In this document: one piece after another, positions 54,319 to 63,538 of the stretch
Layout of the letters: each line of letters starts with the position of its first letter
How positions within the stretch are numbered: the stretch's first letter is position 1
DNA from: Paenibacillus lutimineralis
GTDB taxonomy: Bacteria; Bacillota; Bacilli; Paenibacillales; Paenibacillaceae
DNA length: 64,000 nt
Assembly: GCF_003991425.1 (NCBI RefSeq)
Contig: NZ_CP034346.1
Span: forward strand, 2,827,501-2,891,500
Direction: 5' to 3'
Translations under genes and position numbers: made by a program
The notes under the pieces: model-generated
The model's database searches: none
What the model saw: only the letters and a program-made list of their open reading frames with translations
What the model was told of the DNA's origin: nothing

Positions 54319-55677
54319 TTGTCATTCTTGTTGTATGTAACGGCAGCTGTGTTTCTAATATTTCAAACTCTGTACACGATCATTCCTCTTGTCTGCAGTA
54401 AGGTAAAAAGGCTCAATCCTGAGCTTGTGGAGAAATCGTTAGCGGTGCTCGTCCCGGCCTATAACGAAGAGCTGACGATAAAAAATTGTCTGGATGCGAT
54501 GGCTGGCCTGAATTATAACAACTATGAGATTATCATCATTAACGATGGATCCAAGGATAAGACCCTGTCCAGACTGGATGAGCTGCTGCAGCTTGAACCT
54601 GACTGCCGAACACCCGCACACCAGTTAGCCTATAAGCCGATTTTAGGCGTATACCGCTCAGTCTATTACCCTCATATCCTCGTCATCGACAAGCAAAACG
54701 GCGGCAAAGCCGACTCTCTGAATGCAGGGATCGATTATGCTATATCTGAGATCGTCATTACATTAGATGCCGACAGCATGCTAGAAACCGACGCCTTGAA
54801 ATACGTCAATCAATACTTCCATAACAGCGATATTATTGCCCTCGGCGGTACCGTCAAAATTGTACAAGGTGCGGAGAAGCGGGACGGGGCTATTGTCGAG
54901 AAGTTCAGAGGCCCTGGGCTAATCAAAAGCCAGATCATAAATTATACACATGGCTTCTATGTACGCAAACTAACGCAGTCCTTTTTTAACTCCATTGTCG
55001 TGATATCCGGCGCTTTCGGCGCATTTTACAAGGATGTTCTAGTACAGGTCAACGGATTCCGCAGCACAGTCGGAGAAGATATCGATATTACCTTAAAAAT
55101 TCACGAGTATTTAAAAGCCAATCGCTTGAAGAAGAAGCTGGTATATGCGCCGGAGGCGGTCTGTTATACCGAATGCCCGGAAAATTTACCTAATTTCTAC
55201 AAGCAGCGGATCCGCTGGCAGAAGGCGTTCATTGATTGTATTCTAATCTATTGGTCGCGGCTATCGAGCCGTTTTAGCGTAGGGGTAAATCTGTTCTTTG
55301 CTATTGACGGCTTCATGCTCGGTACCTTCTCGGCATTTATGATGCTCGTCTATATCGTGCAGATGATATTCTTTGCCCGCGGCAACCTGATCCACGCGTT
55401 TATATTCATGCTTATCACGGTGGTGATCAATGCGCTGCAAATTGTGATTTCATTTGTCCTCTGCAGAAAATACGGCAGCAGTTATAGGATTCAAGACTAC
55501 ATTAGGATGTTCATTTTTAGTCAACTGGAATTGCTCACTTACCGGAATCTGCTGCTTTATATCAATGTTGTTGGGACATTAAAGTATTTTGATAATGATG
55601 AAGGCTGGGGATTCGTGGAGAGAAAAGGCGTTGCAGCCATCAGTCAAAATATCGCATCTGGATCGCATTCAGGATAG
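54319..55677 (+). CDS. Processive family 2 glycosyltransferase
   Basis: 452 residues. N-terminal helix, then a GT-A domain with LAVLVPAYNEE, INDGSKD, LDADSM (nucleotide-metal Asp), GEDIDIT (base) and QRIRW, the Q-x-x-R-W motif of processive synthases; three to four C-terminal helices follow (about 325-425). This is the layout of PgaC/IcaA, NodC and hyaluronan synthases, which polymerise and extrude beta-linked N-acetylhexosamines. TTG start after GAGGAGG. First gene of an operon with an acyltransferase and a GH18 enzyme. The sugar is inferred to be an N-acetylglucosamine-type polymer. Confidence 0.9.
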   Translation: MSFLLYVTAAVFLIFQTLYTIIPLVCSKVKRLNPELVEKSLAVLVPAYNEELTIKNCLDAMAGLNYNNYEIIIINDGSKDKTLSRLDELLQLEPDCRTPAHQLAYKPILGVYRSVYYPHILVIDKQNGGKADSLNAGIDYAISEIVITLDADSMLETDALKYVNQYFHNSDIIALGGTVKIVQGAEKRDGAIVEKFRGPGLIKSQIINYTHGFYVRKLTQSFFNSIVVISGAFGAFYKDVLVQVNGFRSTVGEDIDITLKIHEYLKANRLKKKLVYAPEAVCYTECPENLPNFYKQRIRWQKAFIDCILIYWSRLSSRFSVGVNLFFAIDGFMLGTFSAFMMLVYIVQMIFFARGNLIHAFIFMLITVVINALQIVISFVLCRKYGSSYRIQDYIRMFIFSQLELLTYRNLLLYINVVGTLKYFDNDEGWGFVERKGVAAISQNIASGSHSG

Positions 55678-55690
55678 AGGGGGGACTCCT

Positions 55691-56791
55691 ATGAACACAG
55701 CTATAGCCAATAAACGAATCATATACGTAGATTGCTTGAGAATTCTATCGATTATTGCTGTTATTGCCCTGCATTACACGGCGGAAATATTGACCACATC
55801 AAATAACTTTAATACGCCTTCCTGGTGGATCAGCAATTTTTTCAACTCCATATCGCGGTTTGCTGTTCCTGTATTTTTTATGATTAGTGGAGCAATGATC
55901 TTGCGGACAGAGGTTCATTCCTATAAGGCTTTTTTTAAGAAGAGGATCGTACCATTGCTAATCTCGCTGGTTAGTTGGTCGCTAATCTACGGGTTGTACA
56001 ACCAATACGTGATTTTAAAAAGCAATATGAATGGCTTCGAATTTTTTCTAGATTTTTGCTATCGTCTGCTGACAGATCGTAATTACGTGCATCTTTGGTT
56101 CCTTTATGCGATCATCGCCATTTATTTAACGGTTCCGCTGCTCAGTAAACTCATCAAAGCCTGTAGTGAGAAGGATCTGAGATATTATTTGACCTTATGG
56201 TTTGTTATAAGCATCGGGGGCCGCTTGCTGTACGATATCGTAGAACGGCTGACAGGTATAGGGATAAATATACCGCTCTTAAACATTCCGTTCTTTACAG
56301 GATATCTCGGTTATTTTATATTAGGCTATTATTTATATCATTTTAATCTACCCGCGAGAATGAAAAATATCATGTTCAATCTAGGCTTCCTCTCGTTTTT
56401 TATTGCCCCTGTTGCGACTTATTTTGTGTCCGTATACCGAGGTGTGCTTGACGAAATGTTCTATGGTAACTATTCCATTACCACTTTTTTTATGGCTGTC
56501 GGCATGTTCATTTATTTCCAAGCTAAAGAGGAGGCGCTGAGCGCTAAAGTGAATCATAAAGTACAAATACTGATCGGATCTGTCTCCAAAGCCAGCTTCA
56601 GCGTATATCTGATTCATCTGCTGATCGAGTTGATGGTATCGGGTAGAACGGCGTTTGAGGCATCGGTACTGGAGGCGATTCTGGGCCTTCTAACGAATAT
56701 TTCCTTAATCCTCATGATCAGTTATGTCACCGTCAAAATTTTGAATTTGAATAAGGCGACGACCTATATTCTATTTGGCGGAAGAGGGTGA
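55691..56791 (+). CDS. Acyltransferase-3 family membrane protein
   Basis: 366 residues with about ten helices. IIYVDCLRILSIIAVIALHY near the N-terminus carries the conserved R/H pattern of acyltransferase-3 proteins, and FRFAVPVFFMISGAMIL-type sequence (SRFAVPVFFMISG) is the family signature. Such proteins move acyl groups (acetyl, succinyl) across the membrane to cell-surface glycans; IcaC and OafA are examples. GAGGGGGG precedes ATG 55691, 14 bp after the GT2 stop. It probably decorates the polymer made by the GT2 enzyme. Confidence 0.88.
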   Translation: MNTAIANKRIIYVDCLRILSIIAVIALHYTAEILTTSNNFNTPSWWISNFFNSISRFAVPVFFMISGAMILRTEVHSYKAFFKKRIVPLLISLVSWSLIYGLYNQYVILKSNMNGFEFFLDFCYRLLTDRNYVHLWFLYAIIAIYLTVPLLSKLIKACSEKDLRYYLTLWFVISIGGRLLYDIVERLTGIGINIPLLNIPFFTGYLGYFILGYYLYHFNLPARMKNIMFNLGFLSFFIAPVATYFVSVYRGVLDEMFYGNYSITTFFMAVGMFIYFQAKEEALSAKVNHKVQILIGSVSKASFSVYLIHLLIELMVSGRTAFEASVLEAILGLLTNISLILMISYVTVKILNLNKATTYILFGGRG

Positions 56792-56795
56792 TTCC

Positions 56796-57932
56796 ATGAA
56801 AATCAGTTTATATACAAAAGTGTTTGTGATTGTATTGCTGGCGGGTATGGGCTTCTATTTCTATCAAATTTCAAGTGCAGAAGACCGTAAAATAACGGCG
56901 GTGTACGTGGAAGCCTGGAGGGATGCAGCCAATTTCCACTTGTCCGAGAAAAATGTCGATATCGCCTATATTGCCTTTGCGAAGATCGCGGGAACGAAGC
57001 TCTATTTTCATGAAGATGAGGTAACAAACGAGCAGATCAAACGGAATATTCAGAAAATGAAGGAGAATAACCCTACAACACGATTCGTGCTTGCTGTAGG
57101 TGGATATGGAGTGGATGGATTCTCTGATGCAACACTGGACGGAAACCGTTATTTATTTACGGAGAGCATTGTTGAGTTGATTCGAGAGCTGGATTTGGAC
57201 GGTGTGGATATCGATTGGGAGTATCCTGCATTTCATGCCTGGGACACACAGAAGTCACGTCCCGAGGATACACAAAACTTCACCAGCCTGATGAGGGAGC
57301 TGAGGGAGAAGATGTACCGACTGCCCTTCAAGAGCAAGGGGTATCTACTGACCTTTGCTGCGGGCACGCAGGTTTGGTATTTTCAGAACGTTGAGGTTCA
57401 GAAGGTTGCTGAATATGTCGATTACATCAATGTGATGAGCTATGATTTGATCGGCCAATGGTCGGATCAGACTGGCTTTAACGCCAATCTATATATGGAC
57501 CCCGGTAACAAGTCGCAGATTAGCGTCGATCAGATCATTACGATGTATCTTGATCATAATATTGACAGCAAGAAGCTGTTGCTCGGCATTCCTGCATACT
57601 CCTATGCTTGGAAGAAGGTTAAGGACAGCAGGAATAACGGCGCATTTGCTCCCGGACAAGCGGTTGATATCGAGCGGGTGGATCTCACCTATAAGATGAT
57701 TCAGAAATCGTATTTGAACCAAAATGGTTACAAGCGTTACTATGATGATCAAGCAAAAGCAGCTTATCTTTATAATGGAGATACGTTCATCACCTATGAA
57801 GACCCGGAAGCTCTTATTGAAAAGGTAAAGTATATCAATCAGCATGATCTGGGCGGCGCAATGGTCTGGGAATACTCCCAGGACGCCGAGGACGGGATCG
57901 TGAAATTTCTGGGAGATCAGCTGCGTCGATGA
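56796..57932 (+). CDS. Membrane-anchored GH18 glycosidase
   Basis: 378 residues. An N-terminal helix (about 5-25) acts as signal anchor, so the catalytic domain lies outside. The active-site motif LDGVDIDWEYP (DxxDxDxE, catalytic Glu in WEYP preceded by D-I-D) and FVLAVGGYG on the barrel strand before it are typical GH18. Family members cleave beta-linked GlcNAc polymers. It starts 4 bp after the acyltransferase stop. In this operon it would trim or release the polysaccharide made by the first two gene products. Confidence 0.92.
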   Translation: MKISLYTKVFVIVLLAGMGFYFYQISSAEDRKITAVYVEAWRDAANFHLSEKNVDIAYIAFAKIAGTKLYFHEDEVTNEQIKRNIQKMKENNPTTRFVLAVGGYGVDGFSDATLDGNRYLFTESIVELIRELDLDGVDIDWEYPAFHAWDTQKSRPEDTQNFTSLMRELREKMYRLPFKSKGYLLTFAAGTQVWYFQNVEVQKVAEYVDYINVMSYDLIGQWSDQTGFNANLYMDPGNKSQISVDQIITMYLDHNIDSKKLLLGIPAYSYAWKKVKDSRNNGAFAPGQAVDIERVDLTYKMIQKSYLNQNGYKRYYDDQAKAAYLYNGDTFITYEDPEALIEKVKYINQHDLGGAMVWEYSQDAEDGIVKFLGDQLRR

Positions 57933-58000
57933 TGAATTAGAGGATGTCGAGCCAGCAGCCAATGTATAGTCTTTTATAGTATAATAATTACTATTAGTGC

Positions 58001-58172
58001 GTGTTCAAAAAGGCCGGTTTTCAGCACCGAGAAGGTTGGATAAAGCTAGGGTCTGAGGAGCGGAGCGTACGTAGTTTGTACGTGAGCACCGGAGGACCCG
58101 GCTGAATTCAAGATTCGATGCCGAATAACTTCTTGATTGACTTCGTGATCAAAAGTGGACTTTTTGAACAAC
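58001..58172. repeat. ~170-bp element with terminal inverted repeats
   Basis: GTTCAAAAAG (58003-58012) and CTTTTTGAAC (58160-58169) are perfect 10-bp terminal inverted repeats; similarity continues inward imperfectly (TTTT and a CAC/GTG pair at matching distances). The interior includes a GC-rich part with TACGTAGTTTGTACGTGAG and no open frame. I recognise this kind of sequence as a common Paenibacillus intergenic repeat from memory, without a search. It lies between the GH18 gene and the response regulator and ends 38 bp before the latter's ATG. Confidence 0.75.
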
Positions 58173-58209
58173 CTCTACTATATGAGATGAACAGAGAGAG
58201 AGGATACGG

Positions 58210-58883
58210 ATGCCTACTATACTGGTTGCTGATGACGATGCGAACATTCGCGAGCTTGTTAGTCTATTTTTACGCACCGATGGATTCAATACGGTCGAGG
58301 CTGCAGATGGTCAAGAAGCGCTGAACATCTATGCCTCGACACAGGTGGATCTTGTCGTGCTTGATATTATGATGCCGATGATGGATGGCTGGACATTGTG
58401 CAAGGAACTCCGCAGGGCTAATCCCGATCTGCCTCTGCTTATGCTGACAGCCAGAGGTGAAACATGGGAGAAAGTGAAGGGATTCGAACTAGGAACGGAC
58501 GATTATTTGACGAAGCCATTTGATCCGCTGGAGTTGACGGCTCGAGTGAAGGCATTATTGAAGCGATACCGGATTGGCTCCACGCAGACAATTCAATTAG
58601 CCAGTGTCATCCTCGATCGACTGACTTATAAGGTTACGAGAGGGACGGAGTCGTTCACCTGCCGCTCAAGGAGTTCGAATTGCTGTATAAGCTGGCTGGA
58701 ACACCTGGTCAGGTCTATACGCGAGAACAGCTGATTGATCAAATCTGGGGAATCGATTATGTGGGAGATGAACGAACGGTAGATGTGCATATTAAACGAC
58801 TGCGCGAACGGTTTGCGACCATATCCGATTTTCGAATTGAAACCTTGCGCGGGCTAGGCTACAAGCTTGAGGTATGCGAATGA
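58210..58883 (+). pseudogene. OmpR-family response regulator with a frameshift
   Basis: The receiver domain is intact (residues 1-120: ADDDANIRELV, phospho-acceptor Asp in VVLDIMMPMMDGW, TAR and KPFDPLELTARV). After RLTYKVTRGTES the frame breaks; the winged-helix domain continues in another frame as HLPLKEFELLYKLAG, REQLIDQIWG and RTVDVHIKRLRERF to GLGYKLEVCE. One base is missing within about 58649-58655 relative to the expected sequence. Corrected length is 224 residues, normal for the family. The stop overlaps the kinase start (ATGA). Either a true inactivation or a base-call error. Confidence 0.85.
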
Positions 58884-60247
58884 TCAAATCTTTATATACT
58901 CGGGTTGTAGCCACGTTTTTGGCCGCTATTATATTGGGGACGGTCATCGGTTTTGTTATTACATTTTGGGTATATAGAGAGAAATTGAATGAAACCATGC
59001 ATACGACCTTATCTAATTTCAGTCAGGATATCGCCCGGATTTACGAAACCATTCCAGTTGATGAGGCGAACTTGTATCTGGACGGGATGAGGCAGCTCAA
59101 TTCTTATCATGTTCGAATATACGATGGAACGGGGCAGTTCCAGTCCTACGGAGCACTTAACGGACACTCCCCTGCCTCTGTGACGATGGATCAAGTAAAG
59201 AAAGTATTGGGTGGGGAAATAGTTCGAGTTAATGCGAGTACCGTTTCTCCGAACCTCCTAGGATTGCCGTTGAAAACGGAAGTGGGCATGAAGGCGATGT
59301 TTGTGGAACAGCTCACGGCTCCTACTGCTTCTTTTAACATAAAGTGGTTATCTTCTTTTGTAACCTATTCGTTAATTGCAGGCAGTTTACTAATTTTGGT
59401 TGCCTCTATATTCCTGGTAAGTCCAATTAAAAAGCTAACAAGAGCTACCAGACAGATAGCGTCCGGGGATTTCAATGTCGAGCTGAACATTAAGCAAAAG
59501 GGAGAGATTGGCACTTTGGCTCGCAGTTTTGAAGAAATGATGCATGACCTGCAGCAGCTTGAACAAATGCGCAAGGATTTCGTATCGAACGTATCTCATG
59601 AGGTTCAATCGCCACTCACTTCGATATCTGGTTATGCTAAGGCGCTTAAGCATGTATCTATCTCTGATGCCGAGCGAAGCCGTTATCTTGATATTATCAT
59701 TGCTGAGGCGGAGCGGATGTCCAAGATGAGCGATGGCTTGCTGAAGCTTAGCATGCTTGAATCACAGTCACAGCAGCTGAATCGGGTCTCATATGGTCTT
59801 GACGAACAGATAAGACGTGTGATCGTGGCGATTCAGCCGCAGTGGTCGGCGCGCAATATCTCTTTTGAGCTTCATTTGAAAGCAGTGACTGTAACAGCAG
59901 ACTACGATCTTCTAAATCAGGTATGGACCAATATCATTGGCAATAGCATCAAATTCTCGGAGGATAGCGGTGTGATTTCCGTTAGCATCATACAGGATAC
60001 CAAAAATGTGTCCGTCCAAATTACCGATGCAGGAATGGGCATCTCTACCGAGGATCAGAAGCGAATCTTCGAGCGATTCTTTAAGGCGGATCGTTCCCAT
60101 AGCCGCAAGTATGGCGGCAGCGGTATGGGGCTGGCCATCGTGAAACAAATTGTATCTCTTCATCAAGGTGACATTCGAGTAGAAAGCGAGCTTGGCCGGG
60201 GAACAACGATTACGGTCACTTTGCCAATGAATAGTCTGTCAGAGTAA
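58880..60247 (+). CDS. Sensor histidine kinase
   Basis: 455 residues: helix 1 (about 8-32), extracellular domain (about 33-155), helix 2 (about 158-180), HAMP (SPIKKLTRATRQIASGDF), dimerisation domain with the phospho-His in FVSNVSHEVQSPLTSISGY near residue 240, and an ATPase domain with NIIGNSIKF, DAGMGIS, RFFKADRSHSRKYGGSGMGLAI. The start at 58880 is chosen for the ATGA overlap with the regulator stop; ATG 58874 is two codons upstream. Partner of the frameshifted OmpR-type regulator. It may sense cell-surface state, but the signal is unknown. Confidence 0.93.
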   Translation: MIKSLYTRVVATFLAAIILGTVIGFVITFWVYREKLNETMHTTLSNFSQDIARIYETIPVDEANLYLDGMRQLNSYHVRIYDGTGQFQSYGALNGHSPASVTMDQVKKVLGGEIVRVNASTVSPNLLGLPLKTEVGMKAMFVEQLTAPTASFNIKWLSSFVTYSLIAGSLLILVASIFLVSPIKKLTRATRQIASGDFNVELNIKQKGEIGTLARSFEEMMHDLQQLEQMRKDFVSNVSHEVQSPLTSISGYAKALKHVSISDAERSRYLDIIIAEAERMSKMSDGLLKLSMLESQSQQLNRVSYGLDEQIRRVIVAIQPQWSARNISFELHLKAVTVTADYDLLNQVWTNIIGNSIKFSEDSGVISVSIIQDTKNVSVQITDAGMGISTEDQKRIFERFFKADRSHSRKYGGSGMGLAIVKQIVSLHQGDIRVESELGRGTTITVTLPMNSLSE

Positions 60248-60291
60248 TCTAGAAATATTCTGTTATTCAGATTGTTTAACCTATATTTCTT

Positions 60292-60346
60292 ATGCTACAG
60301 CTTACACGGCAAGCCTTCCTTGCTATGTTAACGTAGCATTTTTTTA
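60292..60346 (+). terminator. Terminator of the two-component operon
   Basis: ATGCTAC and GTAGCAT enclose an inner GCAAG/CTTGC stem and are followed by seven T. Confidence 0.75.
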
Positions 60347-60460
60347 TATCTGTTCATATTCAGTTCATATTGTCGTCATGAGGAGGACATCTTCATAAGA
60401 TACACTTCTTCTAGTAGCCAAGGAGACTGAATAAACAGATATAGATAGGAGAAGATGATC

Positions 60461-61453
60461 ATGCCACAAACCGAGGAAATGAAAATGAAGAATGGAACGA
60501 GAGCAAAAAAAGTACGAAGTATTTTGTTTAAAATAGTAGGAGCCATTATTTTAGCAGTTGTACTGTTTCTAGCCGTTGTTTTTACAGTGGATAAGATCAG
60601 TAGTCGTTCGGAGCAAAAAAGAATAGAGCACTACGGTCAGCAGGTATCAGTAGATGGAAAAAATATGAATGTATTGATTCAAGGGGAGGGAGAAGAGACG
60701 GTTGTTCTCCTGCCTGGTTACGGAACAGCTGCACCAGCACTTGATTTTAAAGCGCTAATTGAAGAGCTAGCGCCATTCTACAAAGTCGTCGTGGTTGAGC
60801 CCTTTGGTTATGGATTAAGTGATGATACCAAAAAAGAACGAAACACAGCGAATATTGTAAGTGAGATTCATGAAGCCCTGCAGAGTCTGAATATTGATCG
60901 ATATATTCTGATGGGCCATTCCATTGCCGGAATTTATGGGCTGGATTACGTGAACAAATATCCAGATGAAGTAATTGCATTTGCCGGAATAGATAGCAGT
61001 GTTCCAGCACAGGGTGGTATGGATGTTGAATTCCCAACGGGAACGTTCAAGTTTCTCAAAAAATCAGGTTTAGCTAGATTAATGTTGAAAGCATCGGGTG
61101 ACCCCTATGCTGAACTCCCTTTTGATGATGAAACAAAAAAACAATTGAACCTGATTACGCTCAAAAACCTCTATAATTCCAGCAGCATGAATGAAATGGA
61201 ACATATTTATTCTAATTTCGTTGCCGCCCAAAATTTAAAATTTCCGGAAAATCTTCCCCTTATTTTATTTGTACAATCAAATAATGAGAACAGAAAAGAT
61301 TGGTTATCACTGCATGAAGAGCAAGCCAAAGAGTCTCGGTATGGAAAAGTGATACCACTTGAAGGAAGTCATTATTTACACCATACCCGTTCAAAAGAAA
61401 TCGCCGAAGGCTTTAAGGAATTTATGAACGATATAAGTTCAAAAGTAAAATAA
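60461..61453 (+). CDS. Membrane-anchored alpha/beta hydrolase
   Basis: 330 residues. A basic N-terminus and one helix (about 22-44) anchor it, with the catalytic domain outside. VVLLPGYGTAAPALD is the oxyanion loop, GHSIAGIYGL carries the nucleophile Ser, and EGSHYLHHT the catalytic His. AGGAGAAG six bases upstream favours ATG 60461 over 60455. It has its own terminator and no evident partner. Its base composition looks more AT-rich than its neighbours. Substrate unknown. Confidence 0.85.
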   Translation: MPQTEEMKMKNGTRAKKVRSILFKIVGAIILAVVLFLAVVFTVDKISSRSEQKRIEHYGQQVSVDGKNMNVLIQGEGEETVVLLPGYGTAAPALDFKALIEELAPFYKVVVVEPFGYGLSDDTKKERNTANIVSEIHEALQSLNIDRYILMGHSIAGIYGLDYVNKYPDEVIAFAGIDSSVPAQGGMDVEFPTGTFKFLKKSGLARLMLKASGDPYAELPFDDETKKQLNLITLKNLYNSSSMNEMEHIYSNFVAAQNLKFPENLPLILFVQSNNENRKDWLSLHEEQAKESRYGKVIPLEGSHYLHHTRSKEIAEGFKEFMNDISSKVK

Positions 61454-61485
61454 ACCATCCCCGGTCATTAAATAGACTAACTAAT

Positions 61486-61530
61486 AAGAGGATATTATGT
61501 TCAATATATGAGCATATATCCTCTTTTTTA
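61486..61530 (+). terminator. Terminator after the hydrolase
   Basis: AAGAGGATAT pairs perfectly with ATATCCTCTT and is followed by TTTTTA. Confidence 0.85.
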
Positions 61531-61559
61531 TTGACTACTTGGACTATGGTGTTACAATA

Positions 61560-62024
61560 TCAAATTTTTTTAGCCATAGTTATATTCGTAATTTCATAAC
61601 CCATTTTTTCATATAAGCCACGTGCAATTTTATTATGACCAAAAACGTTTAGACCCATTTTATTCATACCTAACTCTTTAGCAATAATTTCAGCTTCTTT
61701 CAATGCTTTCTTGCCATACCCCTGACCTTGATATTGTTCAAGAATCACAAAATCATATATAAAACCTTCATTAGGATATGTAGGCGCTTTTTGTCCAATC
61801 CAAATCATTCCAACTAATATATCGTAGTGAAAAATAGAGAATAAATGATTATTCTCGGTCTTCTCATCGTTTGGTAGTAGTCGTTCAAATGATTCCCTCG
61901 ATAAGTCAATCGCTTCATCTTCACTCCAATTTCCGGAAGCAATCTTGTCTTTTGCATAGTCTTCAATTGCATAACTGATATATTGTTTGAATTCCTCTTG
62001 GTTCATTGTTTTTAATGTAATCAA
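61560..62024 (-). CDS. GNAT-family N-acetyltransferase
   Basis: 154 residues. The acetyl-CoA motif QYQGQGYGKKAL (Q/R-x-x-G-x-G/A) is clear and GLNVFGHNKIARGLYEKMGYE is the typical C-terminal strand-helix. Start is TTG at 62024 after GGGAGG; ATG at 62006 is an alternative. The gene is visibly AT-rich, which hints at later acquisition. Substrate cannot be inferred. Confidence 0.88.
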   Translation of the reverse strand: MITLKTMNQEEFKQYISYAIEDYAKDKIASGNWSEDEAIDLSRESFERLLPNDEKTENNHLFSIFHYDILVGMIWIGQKAPTYPNEGFIYDFVILEQYQGQGYGKKALKEAEIIAKELGMNKMGLNVFGHNKIARGLYEKMGYEITNITMAKKI

Positions 62025-62106
62025 TTTATTTTCCTCCCATATTAGTTTTCAATTTCAAACTTTTTAAGTTTCGTTGAATATAGATCTTGATAACTATATA
62101 GACATC

Positions 62107-63162
62107 CTATCGAGATTTACGCCTAATGCTATAAAACCGCATTCCCGCAGGAACTCCTTGAATTGCTAGGATACCGTTATATATCATTTCACGTAGCCGA
62201 TATTCGAAATAGGCATCTCCAATACACTGCTCACAATAGCCGAGTGCCTCGCCAATCAGACGGGCTGACTTGAGGAAATCGTTATTGCTTGCCGCGGGCC
62301 GAAGCTTGTCTAGCGTGTCCAGCAAGTATTGATCATAGTAACCAGCAGGTACCTCTAGTACAGTGTTATCCTGCCAAATCCGCAGTGTACCAGTCTGTTC
62401 GGTGATCAACTGCCATTCTTGTTGTAATTGCTCGATATCTTCCGTGGATAGCGTGGCATTGTCGTTCTGACGGATGACAACTTCGCGTAATTTGTCCGGC
62501 GGGATTTCGCCGGAATGTCTGTAGTGAATAGAAGCATCAGGGCGATTGAACATTTGCTCGGCAGCTGCTCCAGCATCACATACCACAATGGAATTAGGCT
62601 TGTTACGGAGTAGATATATCGTGTGTCGCAGTCCAGCCTGTTCACTGACATTATCGTTAGTCCAGATGACTATTTGCGCCTGATCGGGAATTTGCTCCAG
62701 CCTGTCCTGTAGTGCCTCGAACTCCTCGTCGAATTCTGCATAAGCTTCATACCCATCCGTGATATGATCGTGGAACCAAATGCTGCGCGCCTCACGACCC
62801 TCCGGCGTGTCCAGATCGCCTAGCGGGCCAATAGCGTAATTCTCTCGCAGTATAATCAACTTGTGCTCTTGCGTAGGGTTAATCCCCCTGAGTACCTGCT
62901 TCATACTACCCGCGAAGGAATCACTATGAACGATATGTACATGCGTAGAGATCGGACCAGGATCCCAGGATATTCTTCCGGCCTGGAGTCCCATCAGATT
63001 ATCATATATCTCAATCAATTCGGCTACGCTCTCTTCAAGCGGTATTTCCTTCTTCCTCAGATCCTCGATCCTCAATAAAATAAAGCCGAGATAAGACCGT
63101 AATTCATTCTCGCTTAAGTGAGTGATCGCTTTTTTGATCGCAAGTATATCATTCATCTCCAC
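62107..63162 (-). CDS. DUF1835 domain protein
   Basis: 351 residues. An N-terminal helical part (about 1-68) precedes the DUF1835 domain (about 70-195: VHIVHSDSFAGSMKQVL, LRENYAIGPLGDL, WFHDHITDGYEAY, QIVIWTNDNVSEQAGLRHTIYLL); the C-terminal part resembles DUF3658. Proteins of this type are common in Bacillales and have no known biochemical role. GTG 63162 and ATG 63156 are both possible starts. It is a single gene, followed by the GNAT gene on the same strand. Confidence 0.85.
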   Translation of the reverse strand: MEMNDILAIKKAITHLSENELRSYLGFILLRIEDLRKKEIPLEESVAELIEIYDNLMGLQAGRISWDPGPISTHVHIVHSDSFAGSMKQVLRGINPTQEHKLIILRENYAIGPLGDLDTPEGREARSIWFHDHITDGYEAYAEFDEEFEALQDRLEQIPDQAQIVIWTNDNVSEQAGLRHTIYLLRNKPNSIVVCDAGAAAEQMFNRPDASIHYRHSGEIPPDKLREVVIRQNDNATLSTEDIEQLQQEWQLITEQTGTLRIWQDNTVLEVPAGYYDQYLLDTLDKLRPAASNNDFLKSARLIGEALGYCEQCIGDAYFEYRLREMIYNGILAIQGVPAGMRFYSIRRKSR

Positions 63163-63187
63163 TTACCTGCCTTTCATTCTATAGTGT

Positions 63188-63372
63188 ATAACGAAACGTG
63201 GTATCGCTATTTGGCAGAAAAAGAGCCTCTGAAAATTGTAACGAAACTGGGTAACGTTATTAAGGAAAATTAGCGGTATATAGCCCGTATTTCTAGTAAA
63301 TAGCGATATGGAGTTTCGTTAGAATGAAGTTAACGTGCTATTCACGAAAATAGCGTTCTGTAGTTTCGTTAG
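63188..63372. repeat. ~185-bp intergenic element, four 24-bp motifs in inverted pairs (copy 2)
   Basis: Forward motifs lie at 63188-63211 and 63238-63261, reverse motifs at 63299-63322 and 63349-63372. The 50-bp pair spacing and the centre gap of about 37 bp match copy 1 at 16801-16986 to within one or two bases, although the sequence between motifs differs. The centre again contains TAGC...AGCC. It fills the gap between the divergent DUF1835 and M29 peptidase genes; the remaining bases to 63538 show no gene. Confidence 0.85.
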
Positions 63373-63538
63373 AGATCTAGGGTGACGCCTGTATCAACAG
63401 TAACATGTATTCCGTAAGGTTCGCAAAACCTATGGAATAGATCGCGCTCACATTTCCTTTCAAAGTTAATTTATTTCGCGATATGCCTAAGCAAGGATAT
63501 AATAGAGTAATAACTTTGACTAATATGGGGGAATGAAA

